Source of the DNA: Welwitschia mirabilis
Lineage: Eukaryota > Gnetophyta > Gnetopsida > Welwitschiales
Assembly (NCBI GenBank): GCA_051453625.1
Contig: JBOZIK010000001.1
Location: 140,097,816 to 140,125,827 of the forward strand
Reading direction: 5' to 3'
DNA: 28,012 nt
Shown: in pieces, positions 1 through 9,716 of the stretch
Numbering within the stretch: the stretch's first letter is position 1
How the letters are laid out: every line of letters begins with the position of its first letter
The notes under the pieces: model-generated
The model's input: only the letters and a program-made list of their open reading frames with translations
Told to the model about the DNA's origin: nothing
Databases searched by the model: none
Program-made: the position numbers and the translations under genes

Positions 1-470
1 GAAGAAATATTGAAAGGTAGTCACTTAAAAAGGCACTTCTACTAGACATGAAGAGCCATCTACAAATGATAACATTAAAGAAAAAAAGAATGAAGATGTA
101 GAAATCCTTGATGAGACACACTTTCGTTCCATTTCCACTTCAACCAATAAGAATGAATCATCAAGAAAAGGAAGAAAACATCTTACCTTTTGGTTAGATA
201 GACTCAACTATAATCCAACTTATGATGAGTACATCAAAACAATTATGAAAAATGTAAATGTCACACTACCATTTTGGCACATACTTCAAGACAACCCTAA
301 GTATGCCAAAGTATGGAAGGACCTTTATAGGAGGAAGTAAAAATGTATATTACCAAGTAGAGTGTTTTTAGCCCAATTTATGACCAACTTGGTGATGTAA
401 AAATGTCCAAAATTCAAGGATCTAGAGGCAACAATCATTAGTGTAATCTTAGAAGGAAACAAAAAGGTTA
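1..470 (+). pseudogene. Ty3/gypsy gag C-terminal region (degenerate)
   Basis: This is the 3' part of a retrotransposon gag, the structural protein that coats element RNA. The clearest block lies at about 216-339, where a frame reads through a segment containing LPFWHILQDNPKYAKVWKDL before a stop. It resembles the stretch just upstream of the protease in plant Athila/Tat elements, where a short conserved 'lPF.e.l...P.y.k..kdl' block occurs. Another readable block, at about 402-470, leads straight into the protease. Stops and at least one frame change separate the blocks, so no intact protein is possible. The 5' LTR, primer binding site and N-terminal gag must lie before position 1. The clade assignment rests on the pol and ORF2 context, not on this piece alone. 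Confidence 0.6.
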
Positions 471-801
471 AGAAGGCCCTTATTGACATAGGTACAAGCA
501 TAAATGTAATGCCCCTTCATTTTGTAAAAAGTTTGGATTAGAAAATTGAATTAAACCAACAACAATTGTTTTGGAAATGGCTGATTTAACATTAAGAAAT
601 CCTGTTGGAATTATCAAAGATTTGGTTGTTCAAATAGAGGAAGCGTACTACTCCATTGATGTCATAATTATTGAAATTAATCACAATGGTGGATACCCCT
701 TGCTTTTAGGTAGAGCTTTTTATGCTACTACCCACTACATTATAGACACTACAGCTGGAACCATGCAACTTTATGAAGGTAGTAAAAAGATTCAAGTTTA
801 A
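471..801 (+). pseudogene. Ty3/gypsy aspartic protease (frameshifted)
   Basis: This is a remnant of the retroviral-type aspartic protease that would cleave the Gag-Pol polyprotein. The active-site block at about 472-516 reads ALIDIGTSINVMPL, equivalent to the ALxDLGAS-type motif of plant Athila-like elements, and the catalytic Asp is kept. After about 530 the frame shifts by one base. The second half is open from about 553 apart from an early stop and ends at the stop at 799-801. It contains TIVLEMADLTL and the second conserved block PLLLGRAFYAT (compare 'PiiLGRPFLat' in this group). Both halves keep their order and spacing, so this was a normal protease that later lost the frame. A TTG or internal ATG start near 571 has no significance. 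Confidence 0.8.
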
Positions 802-873
802 GTCTTTAACATAGTAGGAAAGGACACAAGGAATTCAAATGATGAACTAAGTAAAGATATTAGATCAACAACA

Positions 874-1136
874 NNNNNNNNNNNNNNNNNNNNNNNNNNN
901 NNNNNNNNNNNNNNNNNNNNNNNNNNNNNNNNNNNNNNNNNNNNNNNNNNNNNNNNNNNNNNNNNNNNNNNNNNNNNNNNNNNNNNNNNNNNNNNNNNNN
1001 NNNNNNNNNNNNNNNNNNNNNNNNNNNNNNNNNNNNNNNNNNNNNNNNNNNNNNNNNNNNNNNNNNNNNNNNNNNNNNNNNNNNNNNNNNNNNNNNNNNN
1101 NNNNNNNNNNNNNNNNNNNNNNNNNNNNNNNNNNNN
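874..1136. other. Assembly gap, 263 N
   Basis: A run of 263 N separates the protease from the pre-RT segment. The length is not a round placeholder, so it was probably estimated. The flanks are not duplicates of each other, and the gap sits where the short protease-RT linker is expected. Confidence 0.98.
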
Positions 1137-2032
1137 CATGAAGAAGACCACTCTTAAAAAGGGATTGAAATACATTTGTATTAATAACAACCCTAAAAAG
1201 CCACTAATCATTAGTAGCCATCTTCACCCCAAAGTTGAGCAAGCATTAGTTTCACTCCTCACATCTAAATCTGAAGCTTTTTCTTAGAGTTATAAGGACC
1301 TATCTCCTATTCCTTCACATTTTGTGCAATACAAGATATACTTAGAGGACAATTCAAAACCCATAAGGTAACCTCAAAGACATTTAAATTCAGCACTAAA
1401 ATAAGTGGTTAAGAATGAGATTATTAAACTTTTAGATGCTAACATTATTTACCCTATAAGCAATAGTTAGTGGGTTAGCTCATTAACTGTAGTTTCTAAG
1501 AAAGGTAGTAAGTGGAGAGTATGCATAGACTTTCAAAGACTTAATGAAGTAACTTAAAAGGACTGATCAAGTATTGGATAGAATACAAGGACATGCATTC
1601 TAATGTTTCCTTGATGAATATAGTAATACAACCAAGTATGTATTGCAAATGAAGATCAAGCAAAGACTAATTTCACTTCCCCTTTTGGTACTTGTACTTT
1701 TAGAAGAATGCCTTTTGATTTATGTAATGCTCTAGGTACCTTTCAATGTGCTATGATAGGAATTTTTAGTGACCTTGTAGAAAACTCCATCTAAATTTTC
1801 ATGGATGATTTTTTAGTCTTTGGAGATTCTTTTGATCAGACTTTGAATTACTTAGCATAAGTTTTAAAATAATGTATTGAAAGTGGACTTCACCTTAGTT
1901 AGGAAAAGAGCCATTTCATGGTTAATGAAGGCATAGTTTTATGACATCGTATTTTAATGAGAGGTATACAAATGGATCCATCAAAAATTAATGTCATAAA
2001 AAATCTTCCACCCCCTTCTAACATAAAACAAC
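1137..2032 (+). pseudogene. Ty3/gypsy reverse transcriptase, copy A (broken)
   Basis: RT would copy element RNA into DNA. The frame begins with a pre-RT linker (SSHLHPKVEQALVSLL at about 1212-1260), then NEIIKLLDANIIYPIS, a WVS block and WRVCIDFQRLNEVT. About 20 bases are missing near 1565 compared with copy B, removing the YFPL block and shifting the frame. Later blocks include FTSPFGTC, a PFGLCNAP-like segment and the catalytic FMDD box at 1798-1809, which keeps both Asp residues, then MRGIQMDPSKI before the gap. In-frame stops (for example at NS*WVS, taa in the LK*VV block and tag after FS) rule out function. The piece stops at a 100-N gap in the RT thumb, and the connection domain and RNase H are missing from this copy. 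Confidence 0.88.
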
Positions 2033-2132
2033 NNNNNNNNNNNNNNNNNNNNNNNNNNNNNNNNNNNNNNNNNNNNNNNNNNNNNNNNNNNNNNNNNNNN
2101 NNNNNNNNNNNNNNNNNNNNNNNNNNNNNNNN
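2033..2132. other. Assembly gap, exactly 100 N
   Basis: This is a placeholder-length gap. The left flank (about 1393-2032) and the right flank (2133 to about 2794) are homologous over their whole length, so the gap sits between two versions of the same RT region. Confidence 0.98.
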
Positions 2133-2930
2133 ATCACTCAAATAAGTGGTTCAGGATGAGATTATTAAACTTTTGGATGTTAACATCATTTACCCTATAA
2201 GCGATAGTGAGTGGGTTAGCCTATTAACTGTAGTACCTAAGAAAGTTAGTAAGGGAAGAGTATTCTTTGACTTTCAAAGACTTAACGAAGTAACTAAAAA
2301 GGATTATTTTCCTCTCAATTTTGTTGGTCAAGTAATGGATAGAATACAAGGACATGCATTCTACTATTTTTGTGATGGGTATAGTGGACATAACCAAGTA
2401 TGTATTACAAACAAATATCAAGCAAATACTAATTTCACCTCTCCTTTTGGTACTTGTGCTTTTAGAAGAATGCCTTTTGGATTATGCAATTCTCCAGGTA
2501 CCTTTCAACATGCTATGATGGGAATTTTTAATAACCTAATAGAAAACTCCATTAAAATTTTTATGTATGATTTTTCAATCTTTGGAGATTCTTTTGATCA
2601 ACCTTTGAATCATTTAGTACAAGTCTTAGAATAATGTATTAAGAGTGAACTTCATCTTAGTTGGGAAAAGAGCCATTCAATGATTAATAAAGGGATATTT
2701 TTAGGACATAATATTTCAATGCGAGGTATTTAAATGGACCCATCAAAAATTGATGTCATAAAAAATCTTCCATCCTCATCTAATATAAAACAACTTTGAT
2801 CATATTTGGAACATTGTGAATTTTATCATAGGTTCATTGAAGGATATCCAAAAATTTGTAAGTCACTTCATTGACTTTTGGAAAAAGATGTTAAATATAA
2901 ATGGAGTGATGAATTCCACCAAGCCTTTAA
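2133..2930 (+). pseudogene. Ty3/gypsy reverse transcriptase, copy B (catalytic box mutated)
   Basis: This is a second version of the RT domain, open from about 2146 to a stop at 2632-2634 and readable beyond it. Blocks in order are NEIIKLL-like, YPISDSEWVS, DFQRLNEVTKKDYFPL, DGYSGHNQV (Asp kept), FTSPFGTCAFRRMPFGLCNS, the catalytic box, GDSFDQPLNHL, then thumb and connection blocks with stops (MRG-like, DPSKIDVIKNLP, HCEFYHRFIEG). The catalytic box at 2560-2571 reads FMYD where the family has FMDD, so one metal-binding Asp is Tyr. The segment between the KK and the FDF block is short and the expected WRVC is changed. It continues without a gap into RNase H and integrase, unlike copy A. Confidence 0.9.
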
Positions 2931-3345
2931 GAATCTCAAAATTTCCATTACTAATGAATCCATAGTGAGTGGGCCAGTCCAAAATAAGGACTTCGAGTTA
3001 ATATGTAACACTAGCAATCTTGCTGTAGGTGGGGTGTTATGACAAAAATATGAGAAACGGATGAAAGTAATTAGCTACATTAGTAGAACCCCTTCTAGTG
3101 CTCAACTCAACTACATAACTACTAAAAAGGAGATGCTAATAATCATATTTTATCTAGACAAATTTCGATATTACCTCCTTGGATTTCATACTTATGTTTA
3201 TATAGATCATGCTTCCATTAGATATCTAATGACAAAGAAAGATTCTAGTGCACACTTGATACAATGGGTACTTTTATTGCAAGAATTCAATTTGACAATA
3301 GTGGATAAAGTATGAAATCAAATCTAGTAGATGATCATCTTTCTA
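2931..3345 (+). pseudogene. Ty3/gypsy RNase H domain (degenerate)
   Basis: RNase H would degrade the RNA strand of the RNA:DNA hybrid. The domain starts at a FELICNTSNLAVGGVL-like block (about 2992-3040), where the usual 'CDAS' Asp is Asn (aac), so a catalytic carboxylate is lost. After a stop, an open stretch at 3061-3315 contains [22 protein letters not shown] with the conserved Glu, [21 protein letters not shown] with its Asp kept, and [11 protein letters not shown]. All of these are hallmark blocks of the gypsy RT-RNase H fold. A frame change near 3315 precedes a remnant of the 'vaDhLSrl' motif (about 3327-3345). RT, RNase H and integrase run in the normal Ty3 order on one contig. Confidence 0.88.
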
Positions 3346-4740
3346 TACTTCTTTTAGATACTTCTCCTAATTCTTCTGATCAACCTATTTATGATGATTT
3401 TCCAAATGAACTTTTATGGTTGAACAATTTTATGAAGTATCTTTAAAACAACCTACTCTTTGGTATACTAATATTGTAAATTATCTTGTCATACTTCAAA
3501 CACCTTCTCATTAGAATATAAACCAATGAAAATATTTCCTCCATAGGATAGGTAATTATAAATGGATCGAACCTCAGCTACATAAATGATGCAAAGATTA
3601 AATCATGCACAAATGTATTCCCAAATGGGAGAAAAAAGACATTATTCTTCTTTGTTATGGTAGAGTTTGTAGAGGTTATTTTAGTAACTAAAAGATTGCT
3701 ATGAAAATACAACATTTAGGATTCTATTGACCCTCTATATTCAAAGATGGCTTTGACTTCACTAGGAAGTGTGATTCTTGTCAACGATCTGAAGGTCTTA
3801 CTCAAACTCATGACATGCCTCTTACACTTATCTTGGAATGTGAACCTTTTGATTATTGTGGTATAGTATTTATAGGACCTCTCAAACCCCCTTCATGTGG
3901 AAAACATTATATCTTAGTAGTAGTCGATTATGTAACAAAATGGGTTGAAGCTATTCCTACAGAGAATTATGATGTAAAAAGTACTTGTTAATTTCTTAGA
4001 TCAAACATCTTTCAAAGATTTGGATTTCCTAGGATTTTCATTTCTAATCAAGGCACCCACTTTATTAATAAGATCCTTAAGAAACTCTTACTTTTAGTTG
4101 GAATTAAACATAGAATAGCTAACTATTACCATCCCCAATCAAATGGGCAAGCTAAAAATACTAATTGTGAGATTAAAAAAGTACTCTCTAAACTTTGTTA
4201 CAAGTCTCAAAAATCATGAGCACTTCATCTTAATGATGTCCTTTGGGCTTATCATATAACTTAGCATAATTCTTTAGGTTTCTATCCTTATAAACTTATC
4301 TATGAAAAAACATGTATGCTTTTAGTTGATGTGTGCTATAATTCTTATAAAATAGTTCATCAACTTGACCTTGTTTCTCATGTTGATAATCTTCAATCAT
4401 GATTAACCCAATTAAATCATCTTGATGAAAAGGGAATCTAGGTTCTCCATCACCAAATTATAGTCAAAGCCTAAGTCAAACATGAACATGATAAAAACCT
4501 TGTGCATAAAGACTTTTACCCTTGCTAGTATGTTCTACTCTTTAATGCTAGAGATCATTTAATTCATAACAAACTGACTTCTGGATGGTTAGGCCCATAT
4601 CTAATTTTGAAAGTACATTCCAATGGTTTAATTAAGATTTATAACCTAAAAACTAATGAAATAATAAAGGTAAATGGATAATGTTTGAAGCATTATTAAT
4701 CACCTAAGGATTGCTCTTACTCAGTCAACATGATAGAAGT
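3346..4740 (+). pseudogene. Ty3/gypsy integrase with GPY/F C-terminal domain (catalytic triad lost)
   Basis: Integrase would insert element DNA into the genome. The zinc-binding region is decayed: the CDSCQR half is present at 3770-3787, but the upstream His pair is missing. The core follows: PFDYCGIVFIGPL, ILVVVDYVTKWVEAIPT, FPRIFISNQGTHF and YYHPQSNGQA. The first Asp of the 'WGIDF' motif is Val (3866-3868), the second Asp of 'SDxG' is Asn (4046-4048), and the Glu of 'GQAE' is Lys (4154-4156), at the expected D35E spacing. Further on are DVLWAYHIT, VLLFNARDHL, GWLGPYLILKV (GPY/F-type domain, about 4585-4620) and a KVNG..LKHY tail. Several in-frame stops (tga/tag) are present. Sequence similarity to Athila-like integrases is clear. 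Confidence 0.92.
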
Positions 4741-4764
4741 AGTTGAGTTAGAGGACCCTCTCCT
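4681..4764 (+). repeat. 84-bp repeat, left copy, abutting a gap
   Basis: This segment, at the end of the integrase, ends at the last base before a 100-N gap. It recurs at 4865-4948 with only two differences, both transitions (taa/tga and gctc/gctt). It has the form of two contig ends sharing an unmerged overlap. Confidence 0.95.
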
Positions 4765-4864
4765 NNNNNNNNNNNNNNNNNNNNNNNNNNNNNNNNNNNN
4801 NNNNNNNNNNNNNNNNNNNNNNNNNNNNNNNNNNNNNNNNNNNNNNNNNNNNNNNNNNNNNNNN
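4765..4864. other. Assembly gap, exactly 100 N
   Basis: A placeholder gap lies between the two copies of an 84-bp sequence. The repeat ends at the left edge and restarts at the right edge, so the gap probably has no real length. Confidence 0.98.
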
Positions 4865-4948
4865 ATGTTTGAAGCATTATTAATCACCTGAGGATTGCTT
4901 TTACTCAGTCAACATGATAGAAGTAGTTGAGTTAGAGGACCCTCTCCT
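4865..4948 (+). repeat. 84-bp repeat, right copy
   Basis: This is the right-hand copy of the integrase-tail segment at 4681-4764. It starts at the first base after the gap. Confidence 0.95.
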
Positions 4949-5454
4949 TGAAAAAAGGGAGTCCATTTCCTTTTTTATTGTCTAGATGACTTCTTAACTT
5001 AACCTATTTTAAATTCATCAGACTACTTAATCATCCTTCACATGACCAATGTTCCATCATTAAGACTCATGATGTTCAAACAAGTAATGAGTTTGGCTTT
5101 ATCCAAACTCAAGGTAATCAAATACCTATGAATCCTTAATGCTCATTAATTACCTCATTAGAAAAGTGCAAATACCTTTAAAAGAAAAAGAAATGGTGTT
5201 TAATTCCATGGTGTTCTATCGTAAGTGCACCAGAGGAATAGCTGGCTTTCGAGTTCATTCTCTTTTGGTAGTGCAATATGGTAGATATGGAAACTTCACC
5301 TAGGAAACAGTTGATCATGGTTGGGTTTTTACTTATGGATCCCTTCTTCTATGGTGGTGTTTACACCTCCCTCATCATGAAGAATAGTATCTCTTAATAC
5401 CCAATCTCCCTCTATAAATAAAACAACAAAAAAAAAAAAAGGGAGGAGAAAGAA
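4949..5454 (+). other. Post-integrase spacer, no coding signal
   Basis: This is non-coding sequence after the integrase tail and I recognise no protein in it. A TATA-like ctataaataaaa lies at about 5413-5424, followed by an A-run and a purine tract (about 5429-5474). The TATA could belong to an internal promoter for the downstream ORF2 or be chance in AT-rich DNA. Confidence 0.5.
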
Positions 5455-5474
5455 AAAGAAAGAAGAAGGAAGAT
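5429..5474 (+). repeat. Purine-rich low-complexity tract
   Basis: An A-run is followed by GGGAGGAGAAAG-type purines and then GAAGAAGGAAG. It resembles a polypurine tract in composition, but it lies between integrase and ORF2, far from the probable 3' LTR. It is also the approximate place where homology with the second spacer copy begins (about 7940). Confidence 0.6.
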
Positions 5475-7172
5475 AAAAAGCACTCAAAAATTTCTATGAG
5501 TACCTTGATGATCATCTCTTCATAATCACTTACTTCTGAATCTATTATCTTTAAACAATTGTATCATGTATATCTTTCACATTAATTAGTATAAAAATTA
5601 TCCTATGTAAGTCTTACTAGATTTGCAACTAGAATAAAAGGAACCAATCTTCTTGATGTTATTTAAATCCATTTCTTTAATAATTCAATGGTTAAGTCAA
5701 AATTTTTCAAAATCACATTGCATTCTCTTAAAATTCTTATTGGGTCTAATTCTTTAGCTAAGTCAAGTTATTCATCATGGATGCTATGCATTCTATCATT
5801 TAATCACTAGGCTTAGAGAATATTGTGAACATGCTAGGGTTTAATGTTTTTCATTTCATCTTCAAATCTTAAATTGAGATGTCCAGTTTTTTCATCTCTA
5901 TCACCTCATGACCCATTTTTACCTCAAATTTCTGTTATGCCTAACATTGACTAAGATTTCCTGGTATCCATATAATTGTCCCACTTCAAAATTTATCTTA
6001 TGCATGTGCATTTAAAGACTATCACGCCTTGTATCATTCCCATGATAAGGGAGATGACACCAAATTTTAAGTTCTAGCAAATTCACTACATAATTCATGA
6101 TTCTTACTCTTCTCTCAATCAGAAAACTTAAAGGCACTTTAATTTGGATCATTTTAAAATCAAGAAATTAGCTAAAACACTAAAAAATTCTTAGACTTCC
6201 TTTTTAGACCCCTTTAAATGCTGTTTTTAACCAATTAAGAAAATTAATCCTTCTTATAGCTCCTTCACAGATCACTGAGCCAAGATCCATGATTTATTTT
6301 CAACTTTGAGTCTAGTTTAATAAAAATTTTAAAGTCTACCTTCATCATATTGGTATTTTCACAATTTATGATCACAATGTTAAAAATCATAAAAATTAAA
6401 TTCATGATTGTAATTCCCTCCATTCATAAGGTTCAACTTCAAAATCTAAGATCAATTGGAATTAGGGAAGCCTGTTGATTTGAAATTCATCCACATGACT
6501 TTGGACATGATGATTGTCATTTTTGCACTTAATTATTTTGTATGGTTATGTCATCCATCATCCACATGATAGGGCAAGCAATACATATGTTGTTACGGAT
6601 GTTATTCCCATGACACAAGGGATGATAGCATGACAGATTTATTATAAACCCCTCTTTCTCCCTCTTTTTCATACTAAATCTTATGAAACTTTCTTTTCTA
6701 ACTTCTCTCAGGTTTCTCACTCATCTTTTACCTTTTAAGCTATTAATTACAAGCAATTTAGTCATATTTTATTAAAATGAGATAATTCTTCACCCTTTTC
6801 CATGGTTTTAAATTTTTAAATCTTGCTCATTTCTTTCGTTGTAGGCCATATCAGATGATTTCTCTCAAAACCCACCTATATTTTTGGCCAATCTACACTT
6901 AGAAACTTATGAAATCAAATTTTGTTCACTAAATTTAAAGTTATGAGTATTTTCTTCTAAAATTCTCTATTTTTTAATTTTGGAAGTTTTTCACTCATTA
7001 CACACTTAATTCATAATAGTTTTTGCCATGTTAGGTGTTAAATTGATCCTTGTTTTGTGATCTATGATTCAGTTCTTATGGGAGAACATTTGGTTGCCTA
7101 TAAATAAAGTTATGAATATTTTTCAATTTTTTCTTAAAGTGGCACATATCTATTTTATGGATTTTTGCATGT
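5455..7172 (+). repeat. Athila-like spacer between integrase and ORF2, copy 1
   Basis: This is about 1.7 kb without a recognisable reading frame. It is homologous to 7945-9706 (roughly 85% by eye); for example the block around 5476-5510 recurs at 7970-8003 almost unchanged. It contains several ATGATA/ATGACA plus GGGATGA motifs forming imperfect inverted repeats, near 6033-6060, 6549-6575 and 6599-6635. A long untranslated spacer before an env-position ORF fits Athila-type elements. The open stretches on the - strand at 6529-6720 and 7076-7309 show no protein family and lie antisense to the element. Confidence 0.7.
6599..6635 (+). repeat. Imperfect ATGACA-type inverted repeat
   Basis: The segment reads gatgttattcccatgacac followed by aagggatgatagcatgaca. 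A gttattccc arm faces a gggatgat arm imperfectly across a tgacacaa centre. Similar motifs recur in the second spacer copy and in the probable LTR. Confidence 0.55.
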
Positions 7173-7182
7173 AGTGATGCAG

Positions 7183-7822
7183 GTACATCCTCTTCTCGAA
7201 CTCGCACATGCTCTACCACTACCAGGGCAGTAGAATAATGGGATGAGAAGCTATTCTCCAAGAGCGAAGGTATAACCTTACTTCTGTAATTTATCAAAGG
7301 GAGATGCATTTTAATGACTACATTAAAAGACTTAAGCCTGGCTTAGACCATGCACCAGAGGAGCTTAGTATTCGAGACTGGTTATTACATGCTCATAGCT
7401 CTTACTATGAGGTGAAGATTATTCTGTTTTACTAGATCTTTAATGTTATCTTAGCCAGTAGGGAGGATGACTCATATTATAACCAAATCAGAGCCATTGT
7501 AGGAGGATGCCACATATATATTATGTCATAGTACATTGCAACTGTCATAGGATTTCCTAAAGATGGGGATAGGATTGATCTTGATGGGGGTGAGTCAAAG
7601 AGATGAACCTATGCTGTCCAAGTGGATTTATCATATTACGTAGGTAATGATTAGTGAGGGATTTCTATGACATATTTTCCTCCCTATTACCACATTCTTC
7701 ACTAAGCCATTATTCATAACATAGCTCCAGTTTTTCATGACTTATATGCTATGATTGCCCATCTTCAGATTTTAGCCCATATTCATTAGACAGAGAGGAT
7801 GAATTTAGCTACCTTCATTTGT
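7183..7822 (+). pseudogene. Athila-like ORF2 ('putative plant transposon protein'), copy 1, truncated
   Basis: This is an env-position ORF of unknown function found in plant Athila-like elements. It starts after a possible splice acceptor (tgatgcag, AG at 7181-7182) with a Ser/Arg/Thr-rich leader (SSSRTRTCSTTTRA). After a small frame change, one frame (7262-7822) carries ERRYNLTSVIYQREMHFNDY, the block IRAIVGG..IYI (equivalent to the 'vRG..i.f' block), YIATVIGFPKDGDRIDLDGG, YAVQVDLSYYVG and YFPPYYHILH. It has seven stops, at 7433, 7529, 7604, 7652, 7655, 7703 and 7787, but no frame change inside this stretch. It is cut by the 100-N gap and its coiled-coil C-terminal half is absent. The match to the plant transposon family is by recognition and is moderate. 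Confidence 0.65.
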
Positions 7823-7922
7823 NNNNNNNNNNNNNNNNNNNNNNNNNNNNNNNNNNNNNNNNNNNNNNNNNNNNNNNNNNNNNNNNNNNNNNNNNNNNNN
7901 NNNNNNNNNNNNNNNNNNNNNN
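7823..7922. other. Assembly gap, exactly 100 N
   Basis: This is a placeholder gap. The left contig ends inside ORF2 copy 1, at a point matching about 10,345. The right contig starts at a point matching about 5420-5455 of the spacer. Confidence 0.98.
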
Positions 7923-7934
7923 CCCCCCCCGGGG
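7923..7934. other. C8G4 run at contig edge
   Basis: Eight C followed by four G directly abut the gap in otherwise very AT-rich DNA. This run has no counterpart in the homologous segment near 5420-5455. It is most likely a read-end or adapter-type artefact. Confidence 0.7.
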
Positions 7935-9706
7935 CAAAACAGACAGAGAAAGAAAGAAGAAGAATGATAAAAAGCACTCAAAAATTTCTATGAGTACCTT
8001 CATAAATATCTCTTCATAATAACTTACTTCTAAATCTATTATCTTTAAAGCATTGTGTCATGTATATCTTTCACATTAATTAGTTTGACTATTATCCTAT
8101 GTGGGTCTTGTTAGGTTGACATCTAGAATAAAAAGGGCTAACCTTCTTCATGTTATTTAAATCCATTTCTTTCATTCTTCAATAGTTAAGTTAAAAATTC
8201 TTAAAACCAAAATGCATTCTCTTAAAATTCTTATTGGGTTTAATTCTTTAGTTTAGTCAAGTTATCCATCATGAACTCTATGCATTTTATCATTTAACTA
8301 CTAGCCTTGGAAAATATTGTAAACATGTTAGGGCCTAATTTTTTGCATTTCATCTTCAATTCTCAATTTGTAATTTCTAGTTTTTATGTCTCTAACACCT
8401 CATAATCCATTTCTACCTCATATTTCTGCTATGCTTAATTCTTCTGAAGCCTTTTTAACATCTATGAGATTACCCACTTCAAATTCTATATTTATCTTAT
8501 GCATGTGCCTTGAAAACGCCTATCATGGCATTTGTCATGAGAACAACCAAGGCCATGACACTCATTAGTTGAAGTGTTATGTCTACTATCATCCCCATGA
8601 TAATTGGCACCATATTAAATATCATTCTTTGGCAAATTCAGTACATGATTCATGATCCTCACCCTTCTCTTAGTTAAAAAACTTGAAAGCACTTAAAATT
8701 GGAGGAGCTTAAAATTGAGAAATCACCGAAACCATTAAATTATCTTAGACTTTCCCATTAGGCCCCTTCAGATGATATTCTTAGCCAATTGGACAAATTC
8801 ATCACTTTCACTAGATCCTTCACAGATCACTTATCCTGGATCCATGATTTCTTATCAACTTTGAGCCAAGTTTAATCAAAATTTTTAAGGCTTATTTTCA
8901 TCACATTGGCACTTTTATAATTCCTAAGCACAACATTTACTTTCATTAAAATTGAGTTTAGGTTCAATGTGCAGTTTATGAATAAGATCTAACTTCAAAA
9001 TCTATGATCAATCAGAGTTCGAGAAGTATGTTGTGTCATTTGTTGTCCCCATGATAGGCAGGCCTCGGGTTTTTTGTATGGTCGTGCCCATTGTCGTTGG
9101 TACAACTAAGCAAATGATACATGTGTCATTTCTCATGTTATCCACATGACACGGGGGACAACATCATGATAGTTTTTTAATATAACCCTTTTCCTCCCTC
9201 ATTTTCAAACCAATTATCATGCCACTTGTTTCCTTTAACTCCTCTCATGTACCTCACTCATCTTTAACCTTCGGAGCTATCAATTGCAAGTAATTCAGCT
9301 ATGTTTCATCAAAATGAGGTAATTCTCATCCTTCCCATGTTTAAATTTCTTAATTTTGCTTATTTCTTTTATTTTAAGCCGCATTTGATGATTTCTCTTC
9401 ATACTTACCTGTATTATTGGACAATCTATGTTTAGAAACTTACGAAATCGAATTTCATCTGCTAGATTCAAAGTTATGAGTATTTTCTCCTAAATTCCAT
9501 GTTTTTCAGTTTTTGAAGTTTTTTGATTATCACACACTCAATTTATGGTAGTATTTACCATGTTAGATGTTAAATTAATCCTTTTTTCATTAGTTATGAT
9601 TTGGTTCTTATGGGAGAACATTTGATTGCCTGTAAACTAAGTTATGAAGATTTTTCCTTGATCTCTTAAAATGGCACATATTTATTTTGTGGATTTTTTC
9701 ATGTAG
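7935..9706 (+). repeat. Athila-like spacer between integrase and ORF2, copy 2
   Basis: This is the second version of the spacer at 5455-7172, homologous along its length and non-coding. It contains further ATGACA/ATGATA motifs, near 8522-8566, 8588-8604, 9033-9060 and 9121-9172. The short open stretches at 8386-8568 and 9608-9823 (- strand) look like chance and have no recognisable domain. Just before ORF2 it has the same ttttt-catgtag-tgat-tag sequence as copy 1. Confidence 0.7.
9135..9164 (+). repeat. Hairpin-like inverted repeat in spacer copy 2
   Basis: The arms atgttatcc (9135-9143) and ggacaacat (9156-9164) pair at 8 of 9 positions around a 12-base loop containing atgacacggg. The flanks carry further tcatg/catga repeats. 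Confidence 0.6.
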
Positions 9707-9716
9707 TGATATAGGT

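Noticed and set aside
798-1211. A long open frame on the - strand
   Set aside because: Most of it is N, and it lies antisense to the protease-RT linker.
2133-2794. True tandem duplication of RT as a biological novelty
   Set aside because: The duplication is bounded by a 100-N placeholder, and the same pattern occurs at the other two 100-N gaps, so a contig-joining explanation is simpler.
7076-7309. - strand open frame, with a homologous one at 9608-9823
   Set aside because: Both are antisense to the ORF2 leader. Their similarity reflects the duplicated DNA, and the sense strand carries the recognisable domain.
7786-8019. Several short open frames crossing the 7823-7922 gap
   Set aside because: They exist only because N codons are not stops, and they join two contigs that are probably not adjacent.
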